A DNA stretch of 64,000 bases from Neodiprion pinetum (Eukaryota > Arthropoda > Insecta > Hymenoptera > Diprionidae): contig NC_060233.1 of NCBI RefSeq assembly GCF_021155775.2, positions 5,250,501-5,314,500 on the forward strand, read 5' to 3'. Position numbers and translations under genes: made by a program. Under the pieces are notes generated by a model, which was not told the origin of the DNA, did no database searches, and saw only the letters and a list, made by a program, of their open reading frames with translations. This document shows, in pieces, positions 26,701-39,969 of this stretch; the first letter of the stretch is position 1; each line of letters starts with the position of its first letter.

Positions 26701-29700
26701 CGAGAGAGGAAAAAGATGAAAAAAGAATAAAATGAATCGAAAATTTTCTTCCAATTTTCTTCAACAACTCATTTATCGTGTGTTTATGGAGATCCCATCT
26801 CGAAAATTACACATGTTAAGTGAAATTGTCTCCAGGTTTTCGAAAAAAATATTGAAAAATATTTCATAATTTGGGAAAGACAAAAACACTGCTTTTTAGA
26901 CTTTAAGCTCAATTTTGAGAGCCTTTCACGAGCATGAACGAAGAAAAAAAGAATGAATAAAATCAGTATGACAATATAACATGGAATGCCCCGTACAATG
27001 ACATTGAAAGATAAAAAAAAGGGTAAAAAATCTGAAAACTTTGACTTTCGGTAGAAAAAAAAAATTCGAAAAGATCTGAGGGGGATGAAGCTGGATCCGA
27101 TGTCGGTAATTGGTAGACTTGCTCATATGTATTCCAAGTTGTTATATTCTTATTCCACATTTCCTTTTATGAATTTTATCAACCCGACCCCACGACGGAC
27201 TAACATAATCAAAATCCCAGAAAGTCTCTTGAGCTATGTTACGTTACGTAAACTCCCAAGAGATGCTGGGGTATGCCGGCGGCACCGGCACCACTAGCAG
27301 CAGCGTCATTAACTCGTAGGTAATAAACGTCTCGTAATGAATCTGGAATATGTTGAAATCCTATATACTGCACCGCGTTGCCCGCGCGAAAAAGTTTTCG
27401 CGACAACGCCGCATTACGTCTAGGCATATATAACAACGTACTCTCGACCGGTATACACGTTACAAACTGCATGTGTATTTCGCTCTCAATCCGTGTGCCA
27501 ATTTCTTGTGTGCTTACGTTCGACTCATTGTCTTTGCTTTTTTTTTTTTTTTTATTTTCATTTTTATTTTTTTCTTATTCATCGTCTCAAATTTGAAAGT
27601 AACGTACGTGAGCGAAGTTTGATAATAACTTACGATTAACTAAAACTTTGCACAAGAGATATTACATTATAACGATGCAAATATTGTGCAAAGTATATTT
27701 CATTAGAATATAACATTTAAAAGTGTCGAGGCGTATATTTATACCTTCTCCTTATCGTTTATCGTCATATTTTCACGCAATTTGTAAACACTTCGACCGT
27801 CACGATAACACGATAAATCGGTCCCCTTGATTATATATCAGCAAGTTTTCTTTCGATTTATTTATTTGTTTATTTCTTTTTTTTTTTTTTTTTGCGATCA
27901 CACCGTTCGCGACGAGGTTAACGCCTCAATCAGTTACTCAACATCCTCCGATCCTTGTTCGCGACCGGCTATATTCATCGCTACGTATTGTGTCCATTCG
28001 GACGGATACGTACGTGTGTACCTACGTACTACGCTACGAACGACCGTTGTTAATACATGTACCCGATTGCGGCGAGTATCGAGCGCGTTGCATCGCCCGC
28101 AGTCGGCGACCCGCCCTGACCCCGATACCACGATCCCACGTGGCGCCACGATGCACTTCCATAGGCTTATAGATCCGTATTATATGCCTGCATTTTCCAA
28201 TGCATATGTATAATAATGCACGTTCGTACCGGACGTGTGCATACCTGGGTAAGTATTCACATCGCAAACTCTATCCCTCGGAATTCCCACGATTCTTCGA
28301 CTTTTTCTCTCTCTTATAGATTATATGCATTATTGTGTATTACATACGGTTTGTGTCGTCGATACTTTTTTTTTTTTTTTTTTTCATTACAATTTTTTTT
28401 ATCGCCGTCACGATACTGCATTCGACATATCGTGACGTATTACAATATACAGAAACGGTCGTTTTATATTATTAGTGTTTCTTTGCGTAAACGATCTTTA
28501 CATTATATAAAAATAGATTGATAACGATTTTTAACGGTTCTTTCTCTATCTCTTATTTTTTTTTTTTTTGTAACGAGATCATTGCGACTTGATAAAATTT
28601 TTATGTTTTTATAGGCTATCAAGTAGCGTTAATAACGAAAAAAAAAAATATACCACAATCTTGACGGTATATATTTGTGAGATTTTTTGTGAAAAATTCG
28701 AAACTTTGCAGGCTGACCATAAAATTCACGCATTTAATACAGCTAGAATATTCTCGATTTATTATTTATTCATTTATTTATTGATTGTTCTCACGTTTTT
28801 AATCCCTATATATTCATCGCAGAAGGCTAATATTGATAATCTCTGGCCGAGGATTTTTGTGCCAACAATGTTAAATAATTCTATATCAATGTAACAGCCC
28901 TCACAGTTCGGAGAAAACACGCGTCGGTATTAAATGCATCTCGACGAGAACGATATTAGACCTAGTACATGATATATCTAGTTATATACTTACAGAGATT
29001 CTACGTAGAGATAATAATTACACAGATCCTCGTTGCGCACGCTTTGTACGCATCAACATGATATTTTATTCATATCATCCGATTCTCGCGGCTTACAATA
29101 ATATTCTTTACGAAACGCACGGTGATCATCTAATACGATTTATGCTGGTATAAGGCAAGGTAGCCGAGATTCAAAGGAGTGCCTAATCGTAATCGGATAT
29201 CATTTTTTTCCGAGTAATTCTCAAAAAGTTTTACCTAAGTTCGACCTCGACCTTGTCGTATACTATTTTATAACTTGCCATTACCATCCGATTTACACGC
29301 TGCCACAAAAGCGCATCGAAAAGCTTGTGAAAGCTCAACATTTATTTCGCGTTATTAGCGTTGCCTCGAATTGAAATGAAATTTATAAAAAGAAAAAAAA
29401 AAAAACACGAAGCTTGTGAAATAATTTTAAATAATCCAACTACATCGTTCGGTTTCTACATTTAAAATCATTTCTAAACGTCGTATTTCGCTCTCTGATA
29501 ACTATGGTATATAATTGTTGTAACATTTATGCAATTTAAAGTCACAAACGTAAAGTTTTGTGTGTTTAGCCTTAATAATTTAAGAAACACGCTGTTTACG
29601 ATAAATGTTAAAAAAATATCATCCGCCTATTTGAAATTTAACTAAACTATATACATTCGGACAAATGTTGTTAACCAGCAGACACTGTCTAACGAAAAGC

Positions 29701-29931
29701 GAATTATTAGTCGAGCGTAATGAACATCACTCAACGAAATTTTTCTTCATTAAAATAAAAAAACAACAAAAAAAAGCTACAACATCTGTTCCTAATTTAT
29801 TTTCAGTATCGAGCTTTTTCGACCATTTTCTTGATTATCATACTACCTACACTAATATCGTTGAATTTAATGGCGTTTAAACCAGATACTCAACCGCTCG
29901 CATCACTGTCGAGCTTGCAGTCTTCTTTACT

Positions 29932-29956
29932 CCCCCCCCCCCCCCCCCCCCCCCCC
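29932..29956. repeat. Poly-C tract (25 C)
   Basis: Uninterrupted C run in intron 2, so the minus strand carries 25 G. Confidence 0.93.
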
Positions 29957-31302
29957 ACCTATACTTCATTCCGTTAACGACGCGTGAAAAATTTCATCGC
30001 GTCTCGCGATTCGCAAAGCCCGTAAAACCCTCCCCGTCCAATGCGTAGAACGTAATACTTTCTACGCAAATTACGGCCCGCATCGTATCCGCAGGCACGC
30101 GTGAACAGCCAGGGAAACACGTCGACTACGCTGGCGTTTTCCATAGGTAGGTGTGGTTTTAGAAAACGTATTATTGATATCGTGTTTCACCCGCTCGACG
30201 CTCGGGATTTCTATGCGAGCAACCTGCCCCCGCCGCCTGACTTAACTACCTGTCGCGGATTATCGGATGCTGTACGGAAACTTGAGGAATTTCTATCTCC
30301 TTGATTTTTTTATTTTTTTATTTTTTTTTTTCTTTATTTTTATTTTTTTTTTTTTGCGTCTGATCAGGACATGTCACTAGCAGCAGCTGCGCAACTCGCG
30401 CCACGTTTCAGGCCTCAAACAACCGTTAGTTACACGCAACTGATTCCGGCTATAATTACTGCCATATCATTAAGAACGTACGATTTATATATATATATGG
30501 AAAATTTTCATCACGCCTGTTCAGCGATGTTTCCTTATTTTTTTTTTTTTTTTCTCCCATGTTCTTTTAAATTCGAAACTGTTATTCTTTTTAGAAACTT
30601 ATACGTCTTACAATTAATCAAAATCGTTTCTATCCAGTTTGCAGATAACGACCTTTTTTTTTTGTTTTTTTATGCACTCTTTTCTATTTTCCCCACAATT
30701 TTCACATCTCGTATAATTTCTGCTGACTGATCAAAGAAGAAAATACTACACGATGTGTATAATATTACATACACAACGACTATTGCGTATAAACGCGGAA
30801 CATGCGTTACGGAGATTCGTTTGAAGAAGAACACGATCTGTGTGTGTATAAATATTGTATTGAATGTCATATCAAAGCAAGCACAGCTGTTAGAAATTTG
30901 CTGGCTAATGTATAACGTGTACATACATACATGTATATATATATATATATATATGCAAACGGAGGGAGACATTATATACCTGTATGTACCATGATGTTAA
31001 ATGCACACATGTGTATATATGTATATATTTCATAACGATTCACTCTCTATTTCTCTCACGTCCGTATCGAGTTACCGATCATTTTTCCTCCCGATTGCAA
31101 AATATCTCTTCCCTTTTTCTTAATCCTCTCGAGGCAACGTTGCGGCTGTTTCCAGGCAGTATGAAAATGCGTGTGAAAAAATATTAATTATACACGGGAT
31201 TTCAAATCGTATGTTGAAAATAATTTGTTCCGTATTCGAGTATGTTTGTGTAAATGATTTAATAGGTTTATTAATCTAGATGAAATTTCGGATTGTTTTC
31301 AG

Positions 31303-31392
31303 GCGCGAGGAAAAAAGGGCAAGACCTCACGCCACCGCGGAGTATTATCGACCTGCCGGATCACCTGCTTACCTGCGGTCTCACGTTACCAG
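31303..31392 (+). CDS. quo: Exon 3: start of Sec14/CRAL-TRIO-like domain
   Basis: The 90-nt exon has acceptor gattgttttcag and donor ccag|gtaaat. It completes the Gly codon split at the end of exon 2, encodes ARKKGQDLTPPRSIIDLPDHLLTCGLTLPG and ends one base into the next Gly codon. Phase 1-1 makes it skippable without a frameshift. The hydrophobic end LLTCGLTLPG precedes the 'xxD-RPVI' strand of the next exon, as in the entry to CRAL-TRIO domains of Dbl-family GEFs. It is short, so the evidence is mainly frame, splice sites and continuity with neighbours. Confidence 0.75.
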
Positions 31393-34300
31393 GTAAATTG
31401 AAATTCCTCGTTGTAAATTGTACAATTATGTAACAATGAGATTTATAATTACCCTCGAACAACCCGAATGGTGCATGCACACACATATATTATATATATG
31501 TGTGTTATTACAACCGCCTGGTATGGTATAACTAATTACACACCAGGGGGGATGATTATTATTTATTTCTATGCAGCATATCGTACGCGTCTATATTTAC
31601 ATTGCGAAAGTAACATTACGCGTTTCTTGATGTCCCCGAAATCTGAAACTTGTGGAAAAAAAAAATTGAAGAAAGTCTCCAATAGGTTACAATAGCAAAA
31701 CATTAAACCAACCTGTAATGAAACTTGGACAAGAAAATGCAAAAACTTGGAAATGAAGTACGGAACTTTGCGCAGTTCGCTGCGGTATCTTTGATGCAAC
31801 ATCGCGTGACGACGCTTCCTCTGCAATGAGAAGTACGAAAGTCTGCAATATGGGGGCGCTGCGCTAAACCTGCAAGATTTATCGCGTTCTGAAGCGTAAA
31901 TATATACAAATTATATTCGGATCATACGCGGAACGGTAATCGTGCCACTTGAAGTTTTCGCAAAATTTTACTAACGATCTCAACACCACGCTCGGTCTAC
32001 AATTTTATAAATCGTTGGGAACGGGTGGCAAAATTACGAACTAACCAAAACCCGTCACTTCGGAGTTTTCTTCGTCGTTTACGGATTAACCAAGATCGTG
32101 AGAAGCAATTTGAGGCTTGAAATACGATCGACTTCCGTGAACCATTCTATAACAGGTGGCCAATTTAACCATCGACAATGTATGATAAATCGAAGATTGA
32201 GGTTAGGTGGATAATGAAAGATTCCCGAGTGTCTGATTATGATGATCGCGGTTCCGGTTCTTCTGACAGTTGAAACGCATCGTTGTGCCGGTGAATGCAA
32301 ATGGTTCGAGCGAGAAAATGAGGCATAAGTAGACATAAGTGGCGGTAAACGGCAGCGGTAGCCAGACGTTTTATACACCGAATAGACGAACCGGCATCGG
32401 GCTGCAGAGAGTTGACCGAGGATCCGAGGAGGAGTATAATGCGGAAGCCGAGACACACCCACACACGGAATACACGAATACGCGATTCACACGGCACAGT
32501 TGCGGAGACTATTTGCGACATGCACTCCATCGCATGGTTGTGTGAAACTTTACAGTACCTGCCTTATACAGCGATCGAGTATCCGCAACAGTTCCTTGGC
32601 TGCCGGCCTTGAGGGTTCGCCGCGTGCCTTAAACCACCATTATACGCGTCTAAACGCGTTCCACCCTGTAACGTTCCTCCAGCACCATGAACACATCGCG
32701 TGTATAACTGTACAATATTCCATTAAAATAGAAACACTGCGCCCGCCTTTACCTGCTACTTACCACAAGATTTAAATTAAGACCTTCTTCTTCGGCTACG
32801 GGAGCTCTAACTCCAGGACGTCTGATACACTCCCCGGGTGTCTTGCTTACCGGTCGTCGGTGATAAAACCGATCTTTCATCTAGGTGTACTGTTTCAACG
32901 AAAAACACCCGAGGTGTTCAAACGTTTTTGAAGTTCATGAAACGATGTTACATCCTTACTTTTCTTCCTTTGTAACTGTATAACGACGGGTAGTTTAGTG
33001 AAAGAAGAAATGGGTTTGGTCCATTTTTCAGCTTCATCCACCTTCTCGATTTGACATCCTCTCCTTATCGCTTCTCCCACCGTGCACACTTCGCGCGCAT
33101 TTAATTGCTCGACCTTTTTCGAGGGTGAGAGGCGGCAGGCTTCAGGCTTGTGAACATGTGTACCGTGTGAAAGACCCGACGACGTGGAAGATTGTAAGGA
33201 TAATTAATATCTGGCAATAAATTACTGCCCTACCCCCTTCCCACCCGTTGTCACAACTCATGCACCATAACTATACGGTGAATGGGTGGGCTCGCAGGTC
33301 AGCTCTGCACTTTTCTTCTTCTAATAATAATAATGAAAAATTTTTATAATTAACAAAAATCTTTTCTCATTCCACCGGGTATAAGTGGTCGCTCTTAATA
33401 AACCCGAAGAAGCACTCGAGGCAGTCACAACTTATTATACGACTTGAAATCACATAACTTGAACGATTTTCAGATCGTTACTCCCGATTGTACGAAGAAC
33501 CAGTAACAGTAATTAGCGAGTTGTTACTATTGCACGGCTCTTTCGTATCTTGTGGCGGTGGCGAAACTTTGACTTTAACAACGCTGATGGTTCTGATAGT
33601 ACAAGGAAACTACACCGCGTTATTGCAGTATTCCCGACTCTTAGCGGTGTACGAGTCCAACCAGCTATAGGGAACGTGCCGTAAATTATCGGGCACCGTA
33701 CTTCACGCCGGTACAATATGACGCCTCTGACCTCCTTAGCCACCTAGCCACGCGACCCCTTTTGACTCCTTTTAACAAGCTAAATATCTTTCTTGTGGTA
33801 TTTTTTTTTTCTTTTTTTTTTTTTTTTTTTTGAAAAATGGATCGCGAGACAAAAATTTCTAAACTTCTTTCTATACGTTCAAACATCCTGAACCCTTTTC
33901 CAACGGGTGTGTAATATGTATTTATATTTTTTCACCCGGGTATCGAGACGCCCCAAGTTAATATAGTCAACGATAAGCAGCTGGGAGGAGTTGTGACCCT
34001 GTGGCTAATGGATAATTTCTCATCCTGTATTACCGATACAATCTCTTCTCTCTCTCTCTCGCTATCGCTCTCTTTCTCTCATTCTCTCTCTCATCCCATC
34101 TCATCTCTGCATATTGCCGAGGAACGGCTGTTCGCTTCGATGTTGTATGCATTCGATGTACATGTGGCAGGGGTGAAACTGTGTCGTGGGAAGCGTGAAC
34201 GCATCGCCACGCAGCGAATCGCTACGGTGTTGATGAAAAAAAAATTAAAAATTCAAAGTAAAAGTAAGAAAAAAAAGAGAAAAAAAATGATAAATTCATC

Positions 34301-34810
34301 GGAGATTCTTCATTCGGTTACCTGCGGATTCTTAATTCGAATATGCTAAATTGGTGCCGCAATAATTAATACAGTTACTGAGGTAGTAATTATGAAAACG
34401 GTAGATATTTCGCAAGATAGTGAAAAATGATAAAAAAAAAAAAAAAAATTAATCAACAAAATGGTGGAAATCACACGTTTCACGTAGGATAATATCTCGA
34501 TACGTCTTGTAGGATAAATACTTGATACCTACGTGCGAAGTTGCAGCGGGTCGTGCAAAACCTTCGAGGACTTAATTTCACTTCGGTCCGCGACCACGCG
34601 ATTAATTCGCCTTGTTCTCTAAGGAAGGCACGCCATCCTTGGCGCACGCGGGTCCAAAGCGGGGGCGTGGGAGTTCTCCAGTTCGAGTCGAAGAGTCGCA
34701 TCTGCACTCCAGCGGCAGCTGACTTCGACTTATTTATCCCGTGAACGGTACTCTTCTACGTGGCTACTCCAACGTACCTTTTCCTACCTACGCGCAACAA
34801 CGATTTACCG

Positions 34811-34830
34811 TATATATATATATATATATA
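34811..34830. repeat. TA microsatellite
   Basis: Ten TA units, 140 bp upstream of MITE copy 2. Confidence 0.93.
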
Positions 34831-34970
34831 CCGAATATGCAGTAGAATAACCAGGCATATAATCAGACCGCACGTGTTTGTTATTACTGCACGAGATGAT
34901 GCTGCCACGAGTTCAGGTAGAAACTGCAATCTCTAACTGGATTAGGAGAATGTTTATAGGTATAGGTGTA

Positions 34971-35398
34971 CACTGGAAAAAATTTCATTTGTTACAGTAA
35001 CTAGAAAAATTAAGTAAAACAGGTATCGTTAAAAGAACTGTTTGAATATTGTTGGAATAACGAAAGACGAGGTACGCCTAATCATTTTGCGCTATTGTCG
35101 ATTCTATTTTGGTTATTGCAACGCAAAATCAGTTTCTGAGGTTTACTCTACTTTTTTAGTTGAACAAGGCTTTAACGTCAATTTATCGTTGCACGAGCGT
35201 TAAATTTTGGCAACAGTTGCAAGAAAATATAGCAATAGTGATCGTAATGAGAAAGAATAGTAACGGATACTAGACTTTCCGGTAACGGCTAAAAAACTAA
35301 TTTTCATTTTCTGCCTAGAACTATATTTTCGCATTGTGGTAAAAAATGAAAATAGTTAAGAACCGAGCGGTAACCGGAACTAAAAATTTCTCTCAGAG
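34971..35398 (+). mobile_element. MITE copy 2 (428 bp), intact, in intron 3
   Basis: Starts CACTGGAAAAAATTTC and ends AAATTTCTCTCAGAG. It is flanked by TA on both sides (34969-34970 and 35399-35400). It is collinear with the other copies. Confidence 0.87.
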
Positions 35399-36441
35399 TA
35401 CTGCAGCGGTGCCCACTGAGCTAAGAATAATCGATGCATCGATTAATCGAATCAAAAAGCAAATAATCAAGCATGACTCGATTGAATCGTAATCGTGAAA
35501 AAAAATCGATTGCGTTTGGTCATTCTTAATAGGTAGAAGTAGACGGGATCAATCAACGATTTGCGAAACGTTTTTTGAAAACAAACACAGGTTTTCAACA
35601 TTCTCTGCACAAAAAATTTGTCAAATATCATGGTCGAATATAGCGAAAGAAATTGATTTATTTTTTTAATTCAGAATAACAATTTTGGTTAATTTACTGA
35701 AAATATAGATTTGTATTTGAATTATAACTATAAAACATTTTTATCGTCGTATTTGATCGACATATTTGGTAAATTCTTGTATAATTATTGTCATTAAAGT
35801 ATGTCGAGTTAGTTGTCAATGTAGTTCTTCAGTCTCATAAATTCAACTGTAATATACATAATTATTATAACCATCAATTTGCTGTGTATAAATCTGGATA
35901 AATGCATGATTTTAATTTTTATTATCAACCGTGAATGAAAAGCAACGATTGATGAACCGAACGAACGGACTGTTTATAAGTCTAAGCCGCAGATGCAACG
36001 AAATGCGTGCACTGCGAATTAATGCGAGAAGAGATGCGTTCGTTCAGTCAAGGCGAATCAATTTCATCATTCATTCATGATCCAAGATGCGGCATGCGCC
36101 TCTATATTACGTACCTATTTATATGCATATGTGTGCCCGGTCGTTCCCTGCAGAATTGCACAACACCCTGTTATTCGGATATTATTTATTTATACCTGTG
36201 CCCGCATTATTCTTGCTTTATGTTTTGAAATCAGGTTTCGTGCTCGGTTTGTTCGTTGTTTTTTTTTTTTTTTTTGTCTATTTAAACTATTTTTTTTTTG
36301 AAAATATGTGTGTAAATCGTAAAAATCTTGCAATAAATACAATAAAAATAAAAACTTGAATATTCAGAACTATAATGACGATGAGGAGAATAATGAGGGA
36401 CGATGTATTTAATTTCATTCTTCTTTTTTAATCTGTTTCAG

Positions 36442-36559
36442 GGTACAAAGACTGTGCCGACAGACCTGTCATCGAATACGACAGCACTGTGTCACCGACG
36501 GAGGCTATTTCGCCGGTCGAAATCGCCTGTTTTATTCTCTACCTCGTTCACCTACCCAG
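36442..36559 (+). CDS. quo: Exon 4: CRAL-TRIO-like core strand and helix
   Basis: The 118-nt exon has acceptor ttaatctgtttcag and donor cccag|gttcgt, a weaker donor than the others. It encodes YKDCADRPVIEYDSTVSP, then TEAISPVEIACFILYLVHLP, and ends two bases into an Arg or Ser codon. The 'D-RPVI-x-[FY]' strand followed by a hydrophobic helix that ends in 'YL-x-x-LP' is what Sec14/CRAL-TRIO domains of Dbs, puratrophin and Solo show (known for the family). It splices in frame to exon 5. Because the donor is not consensus, the exact 3' end is a little uncertain. Confidence 0.78.
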
Positions 36560-37267
36560 GTTCGTGGAATAAATTTATTCAAATTCATTCTACGCCGTGA
36601 ATGATGCTTAATCGAATCAACGCAGCTTCCATTCGTTTCGAGAGAAAATGTAGTCGGAGAATAATATCAAATACAAATTTAAAAAATTCATCGTCCTCTT
36701 GTACCACGGCATAATAAATTTACAAAAGATGCATGGTATAATCACGGGGACGTGGAGGTATACGGTAACTTGCACCATAATATAAGGGAAAGTAGGTATA
36801 TTATTTGCTGCAGTTGTAAAGATGTGCCGTCGTGCAGCAGTGCGGTGTATTACATTAAGATATTAAAATTAATGATCGATATCGATAGGTATGGAGGGAG
36901 TCGCGAATAGGTTATTTATTAATTATCCTGAAAGTAATATCCATGCATGCACCCGACAGTATCGTCGACCCTTACAATTATACCAGCGCAACGTAGGTAC
37001 TTTCTAGTCGACGAATATCATTATAGGTACTGTATTTATAGACATAATATGTATACCCGTAACGCGCATATACTATGGTGTGTATATATATATATATATT
37101 ATATCCACCGCAGTATCAATTATTATTGTTTACACATGCAAATTGCCCTGCGCGCACTCTTCCGCATGATATAAATCAATAAAGGTAGGTAGGTATATAT
37201 ATGCATGTCAAGAAAGACACCGCAACTTCATTTCGATTAGGTACATTACCTTATACAAGTAGATATG

Positions 37268-37513
37268 TAAGACCGTTTCAGTGTACAGATTCCGATACCG
37301 ACATCTTATCGACATTTTCAGCCGTTTCACAGCTCAGACACAAACCCGTTTTTCGGGTGGAGAGTATCCCCACACTGGTCAACTTTATCGATCGTCGATA
37401 AAATTCATCGATATCGTCGGTAAAGTTGACCAGTTTCGGTATAAACTCCACCCGAAAAAAAGGGTTTGTATCTGAGCTGTCGGTATCGGAATCTGTACGC
37501 AGTACCGGCCTTA
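37268..37513. mobile_element. Fold-back element A (~246 bp), in intron 4
   Basis: Two long inverted arms meet at a short AT-rich centre near 37395-37410. The left arm contains ACAGATTCCGATACCGACAT and a later CACCCG-type segment. The right arm carries their complements in reverse order (…GTCGGTATCGGAATCTGT). The left arm has about 30 bases not matched on the right. The flanks read TA / TA if the element starts at AAGACCG. No open frame, so non-autonomous. Shares arm motifs with element B. Confidence 0.75.
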
Positions 37514-38157
37514 TATATATATGTATATCTATTTATACACCACCAGATATGAGTATAAAAAAGGGGCAACCCTGTTTTACACGATGTTGTACATTTTTAA
37601 AGCGTACGTTTAGAAATAGAGTTCGGCAGAGCTATTATAATGCAAGGAAACTGCGGTAAATTTGGTAAATTTTTTCGAACAAAGATGAGTCTTTCAGAAC
37701 CTCGGATTCGTTTTATTGCTAGCAAGTCGTATATATCATAATAGAAATGCTACCGGATCGTACAGAGAAAAGTAGTCACGCGGTGTGTCTCGAGATCCAA
37801 AGATATATACAAAGGTTCTCGCACTTGCCGACTTGTCGAGTTGATCTAGTTTTGCACACTTGACCGCATTTCCACCACCGTTGGGTATATATATATATTT
37901 TTTTTTTTTTTTTGTATAATACATTTTTAATCTTTCCCCATGCTCATGCTCATTGCCTGCCTGCACGTTTCTTGCATTCAATTGAATCTCTGTGCAGACA
38001 TACCTGTTTCTATAGATCATGTTTTTCCTCGCTGCGCGTTGCAGTGCGGGACTTCTTCTTTGGTAAAAGGGGTTTTCGGTTTCTTCTCTGCATATCAAAC
38101 CATCGTCATATACAAGGTCACGGTCTAGCTCTCGGTCCAACCTGTCACTGCCATTAT

Positions 38158-38178
38158 ACCTACCTACCTACCTACCTA
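38158..38178. repeat. TACC tetranucleotide repeat
   Basis: About five TACC units. A similar run occurs at about 16828-16845. Confidence 0.9.
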
Positions 38179-39398
38179 TATACCCTGGGAAAATTCTTTC
38201 GGGGTTAAATTTTATAACCATAAACGCCTCGCCGCAATGGCCCACCCAAGGCGAAGCTAAACCGCGTCAAGTTCCATCCTCGATCCTCTCATCCAAGTCG
38301 CACGTGCGTCTCACGCAGACATTGGGGTGCATAATACCGGCGGCCCGACTTACAATAGTGCTAATGCACCGCTGTAAAAGCATTTTAGAGAAAAAGAAAA
38401 AAATCCAGAGGCGTAGGATAAGCGAAAACTTTACGTAGATACTTTTTTCATCGATCTATTTTCACGCTGAACATAGGAAAAATTTTACGGGACCGTAACG
38501 AAATTTATACCTTATACGTTTACAACCGGTCAGGAACGAATACATGGTATTTTGCTTAGACAGTACATTTTTTTCTATTTAGTCTCGTTGTACGCGAAAA
38601 TACTTGTAAATAGTGAGAGAAGATTTCCGTTGGCGAAAGCATGTCTCTGGGATGAAATTTTAAAAGGTCGGTTAAAATATTCTTGTAAAATCAATAATTT
38701 GAAAGACTGTCAAAGATTAGTATTTGTGTAAAATACTTCCAGGATAAAGTCAACTCCTTGTCGTAATATAAAATTGTCGGATTTGAGAGATATCCTTTCG
38801 CGAAGATTTTTTTTCCTATTATGTAAAACAGTTTTTTATTGTAGGAACAAGATGAAAAGTTGTCGCTTCTTCGTTGTCGTTTTTTTTTTTTCCTCCTTGC
38901 AAAATTTATCCGTTTCCTTCTTTCGTCTCAATTTTCACCTACGGATTGTATCAAGAGTGTTACGCCAATGCAATGGCGTCTACGTGGGTGTTACAGGAGC
39001 AGCGTGAGAAATATACCCAGATAGACTCACGTGTCATAAGTTAATATAACGTCAGTCGCATGCGGTGCTGTTAAGCTAGCATTTTTATCGCGCTTGTACT
39101 GCAGCCTGTATAGGGTTACTTGTTCCATGAGCGCGTGTCCTCGCCTATCTAAGAAATCCTTTTTTCCTTATTTACCTTTCTTTTCTTTTATTGTCACCTT
39201 CTGTAACAGGTTTTCTACGAAGAAAGGAAGATAGAGGAGAGAGAGAGCGAAAAAAGAACAAATTTATCGTTTTTCGTCGGTCAATAACAGGCTAGGAGCT
39301 AGCCTAAATTTTCTTCGATTTTATCTATTTTTAAACACCGGTATTCCCGATAGTCTCAGATAATTTATCTCATTCGGAATTCCCTATTTTTGCCACAG

Positions 39399-39492
39399 TT
39401 CCGACCGATCAGATACCGAATTCACGTTACTCGTGACTGGCCAGCCGTCCGAAGAATTGGATCTTCTCGACAACGCGTTTCACCTCCTGCAG
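39399..39492 (+). CDS. quo: Exon 5: CRAL-TRIO-like central strand and helix
   Basis: The 94-nt exon has acceptor ctatttttgccacag and donor ctgcag|gtaact. One leading base completes the Ser codon from exon 4, and the exon leaves in phase 0. It encodes SDRSDTEFTLLVTGQPSEEL, then DLLDNAFHLLQ. The pattern of a hydrophobic strand (FTLLVT), an acidic loop and an amphipathic helix (LLDNAFHLLQ) matches the 'F-T-V-[IV]-[VI]-D ... LL' core of the Sec14-like domain in Dbl-family GEFs. The nearest neighbour exon is only 145 nt downstream. Confidence 0.8.
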
Positions 39493-39637
39493 GTAACTCA
39501 TCCGGGTCATTTTCTTTTCTTTTTTTGCTTATTTTTCTTCACAGAATAAATACTTAACGAAACAATTATTTTCGAATGTATAAAGTAATATTATAGTAAA
39601 AGTCAGTGAACTTCAATACGTTGTTTTCCTTATTTAG

Positions 39638-39727
39638 CGTACATTGAGAGTTTCTCAAGCCTTGGTGCTTCGAAATTCATGTGACGAGGCACCCGGCAGG
39701 CCGCTTTTACCCCGCAGTCAAATCAAG
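39638..39727 (+). CDS. quo: Exon 6: CRAL-TRIO-like strand, helix and loop
   Basis: The 90-nt exon is in phase 0-0, with acceptor tttccttatttag and donor atcaag|gtaagt. It encodes RTLRVSQALVLRN, then SCDEAPGRPLLPRSQIK. The strand VSQALVLRN corresponds to the 'I-x-x-[VA]-L-[VI]' strand that follows the LLQ helix in Sec14-like domains, and a proline-rich loop leads into the last strand in exon 7. The exon is symmetric and could be skipped in frame, though that would break the fold. Confidence 0.78.
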
Positions 39728-39879
39728 GTAAGTCGTTGCTTTTCAAATACTTCTCATCGCGATTTAAACGCTTGTTTGAATAAAGTCAGCTATTGCGTAG
39801 AGTTTAATCGTCGACTTTTATTTCTCTCTTATTTAATTTTTATTTGCTGATTTAATATACAATGGTTATTCTTTTTCAG

Positions 39880-39969
39880 GTTGTATTCGTAGACGAGGAA
39901 ACTATTTCCAAACACATCTCAAACCGGCATCAAAAAACCGATCATCTTCAATGGATATCATTTTTCAAG
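39880..39969 (+). CDS. quo: Exon 7: end of CRAL-TRIO-like domain
   Basis: The 90-nt exon is in phase 0-0, with acceptor ttattctttttcag and donor ttcaag|gtatgc. It encodes VVFVDEETISKHISNRHQKT, then DHLQWISFFK. The strand VVFVDEETISKHI resembles the 'hxhV-x-x-x-x-L' strand near the end of the Sec14 domain. The end 'H-L-x-W-I-x-F' matches the usual hinge between the Sec14-like domain and the first spectrin repeat in Dbl-family proteins ('H-x-[ED]-W-[IL]-x-[FL]', from family knowledge). Confidence 0.8.

Larger units (their letters stand above)
19869..31302 (+). other. Intron 2 (11.4 kb)
   Basis: The intron lies between donor gtgagt and acceptor gattgttttcag. It carries a 21-base G run (20689-20709), a 25-base C run (29932-29956), T-rich tracts and CT repeats. 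No open frame here shows a recognisable domain, and none has supported splice sites matching the phase-1 junction. I see no nested gene. Confidence 0.7.
31393..36441 (+). other. Intron 3 (5.0 kb)
   Basis: This AT-rich intron contains MITE copy 2 (34971-35398), a TA microsatellite (34811-34830), CT-rich tracts near 34050 and several A- or T-runs. Open frames on both strands are short and unrecognised. No additional exon is supported. Confidence 0.7.
36560..39398 (+). other. Intron 4 (2.8 kb)
   Basis: The intron contains a fold-back element (37268-37513), a TA-rich tract near 37080-37100 and a TACC repeat (38158-38178). No coding sequence is supported on either strand. Confidence 0.7.
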
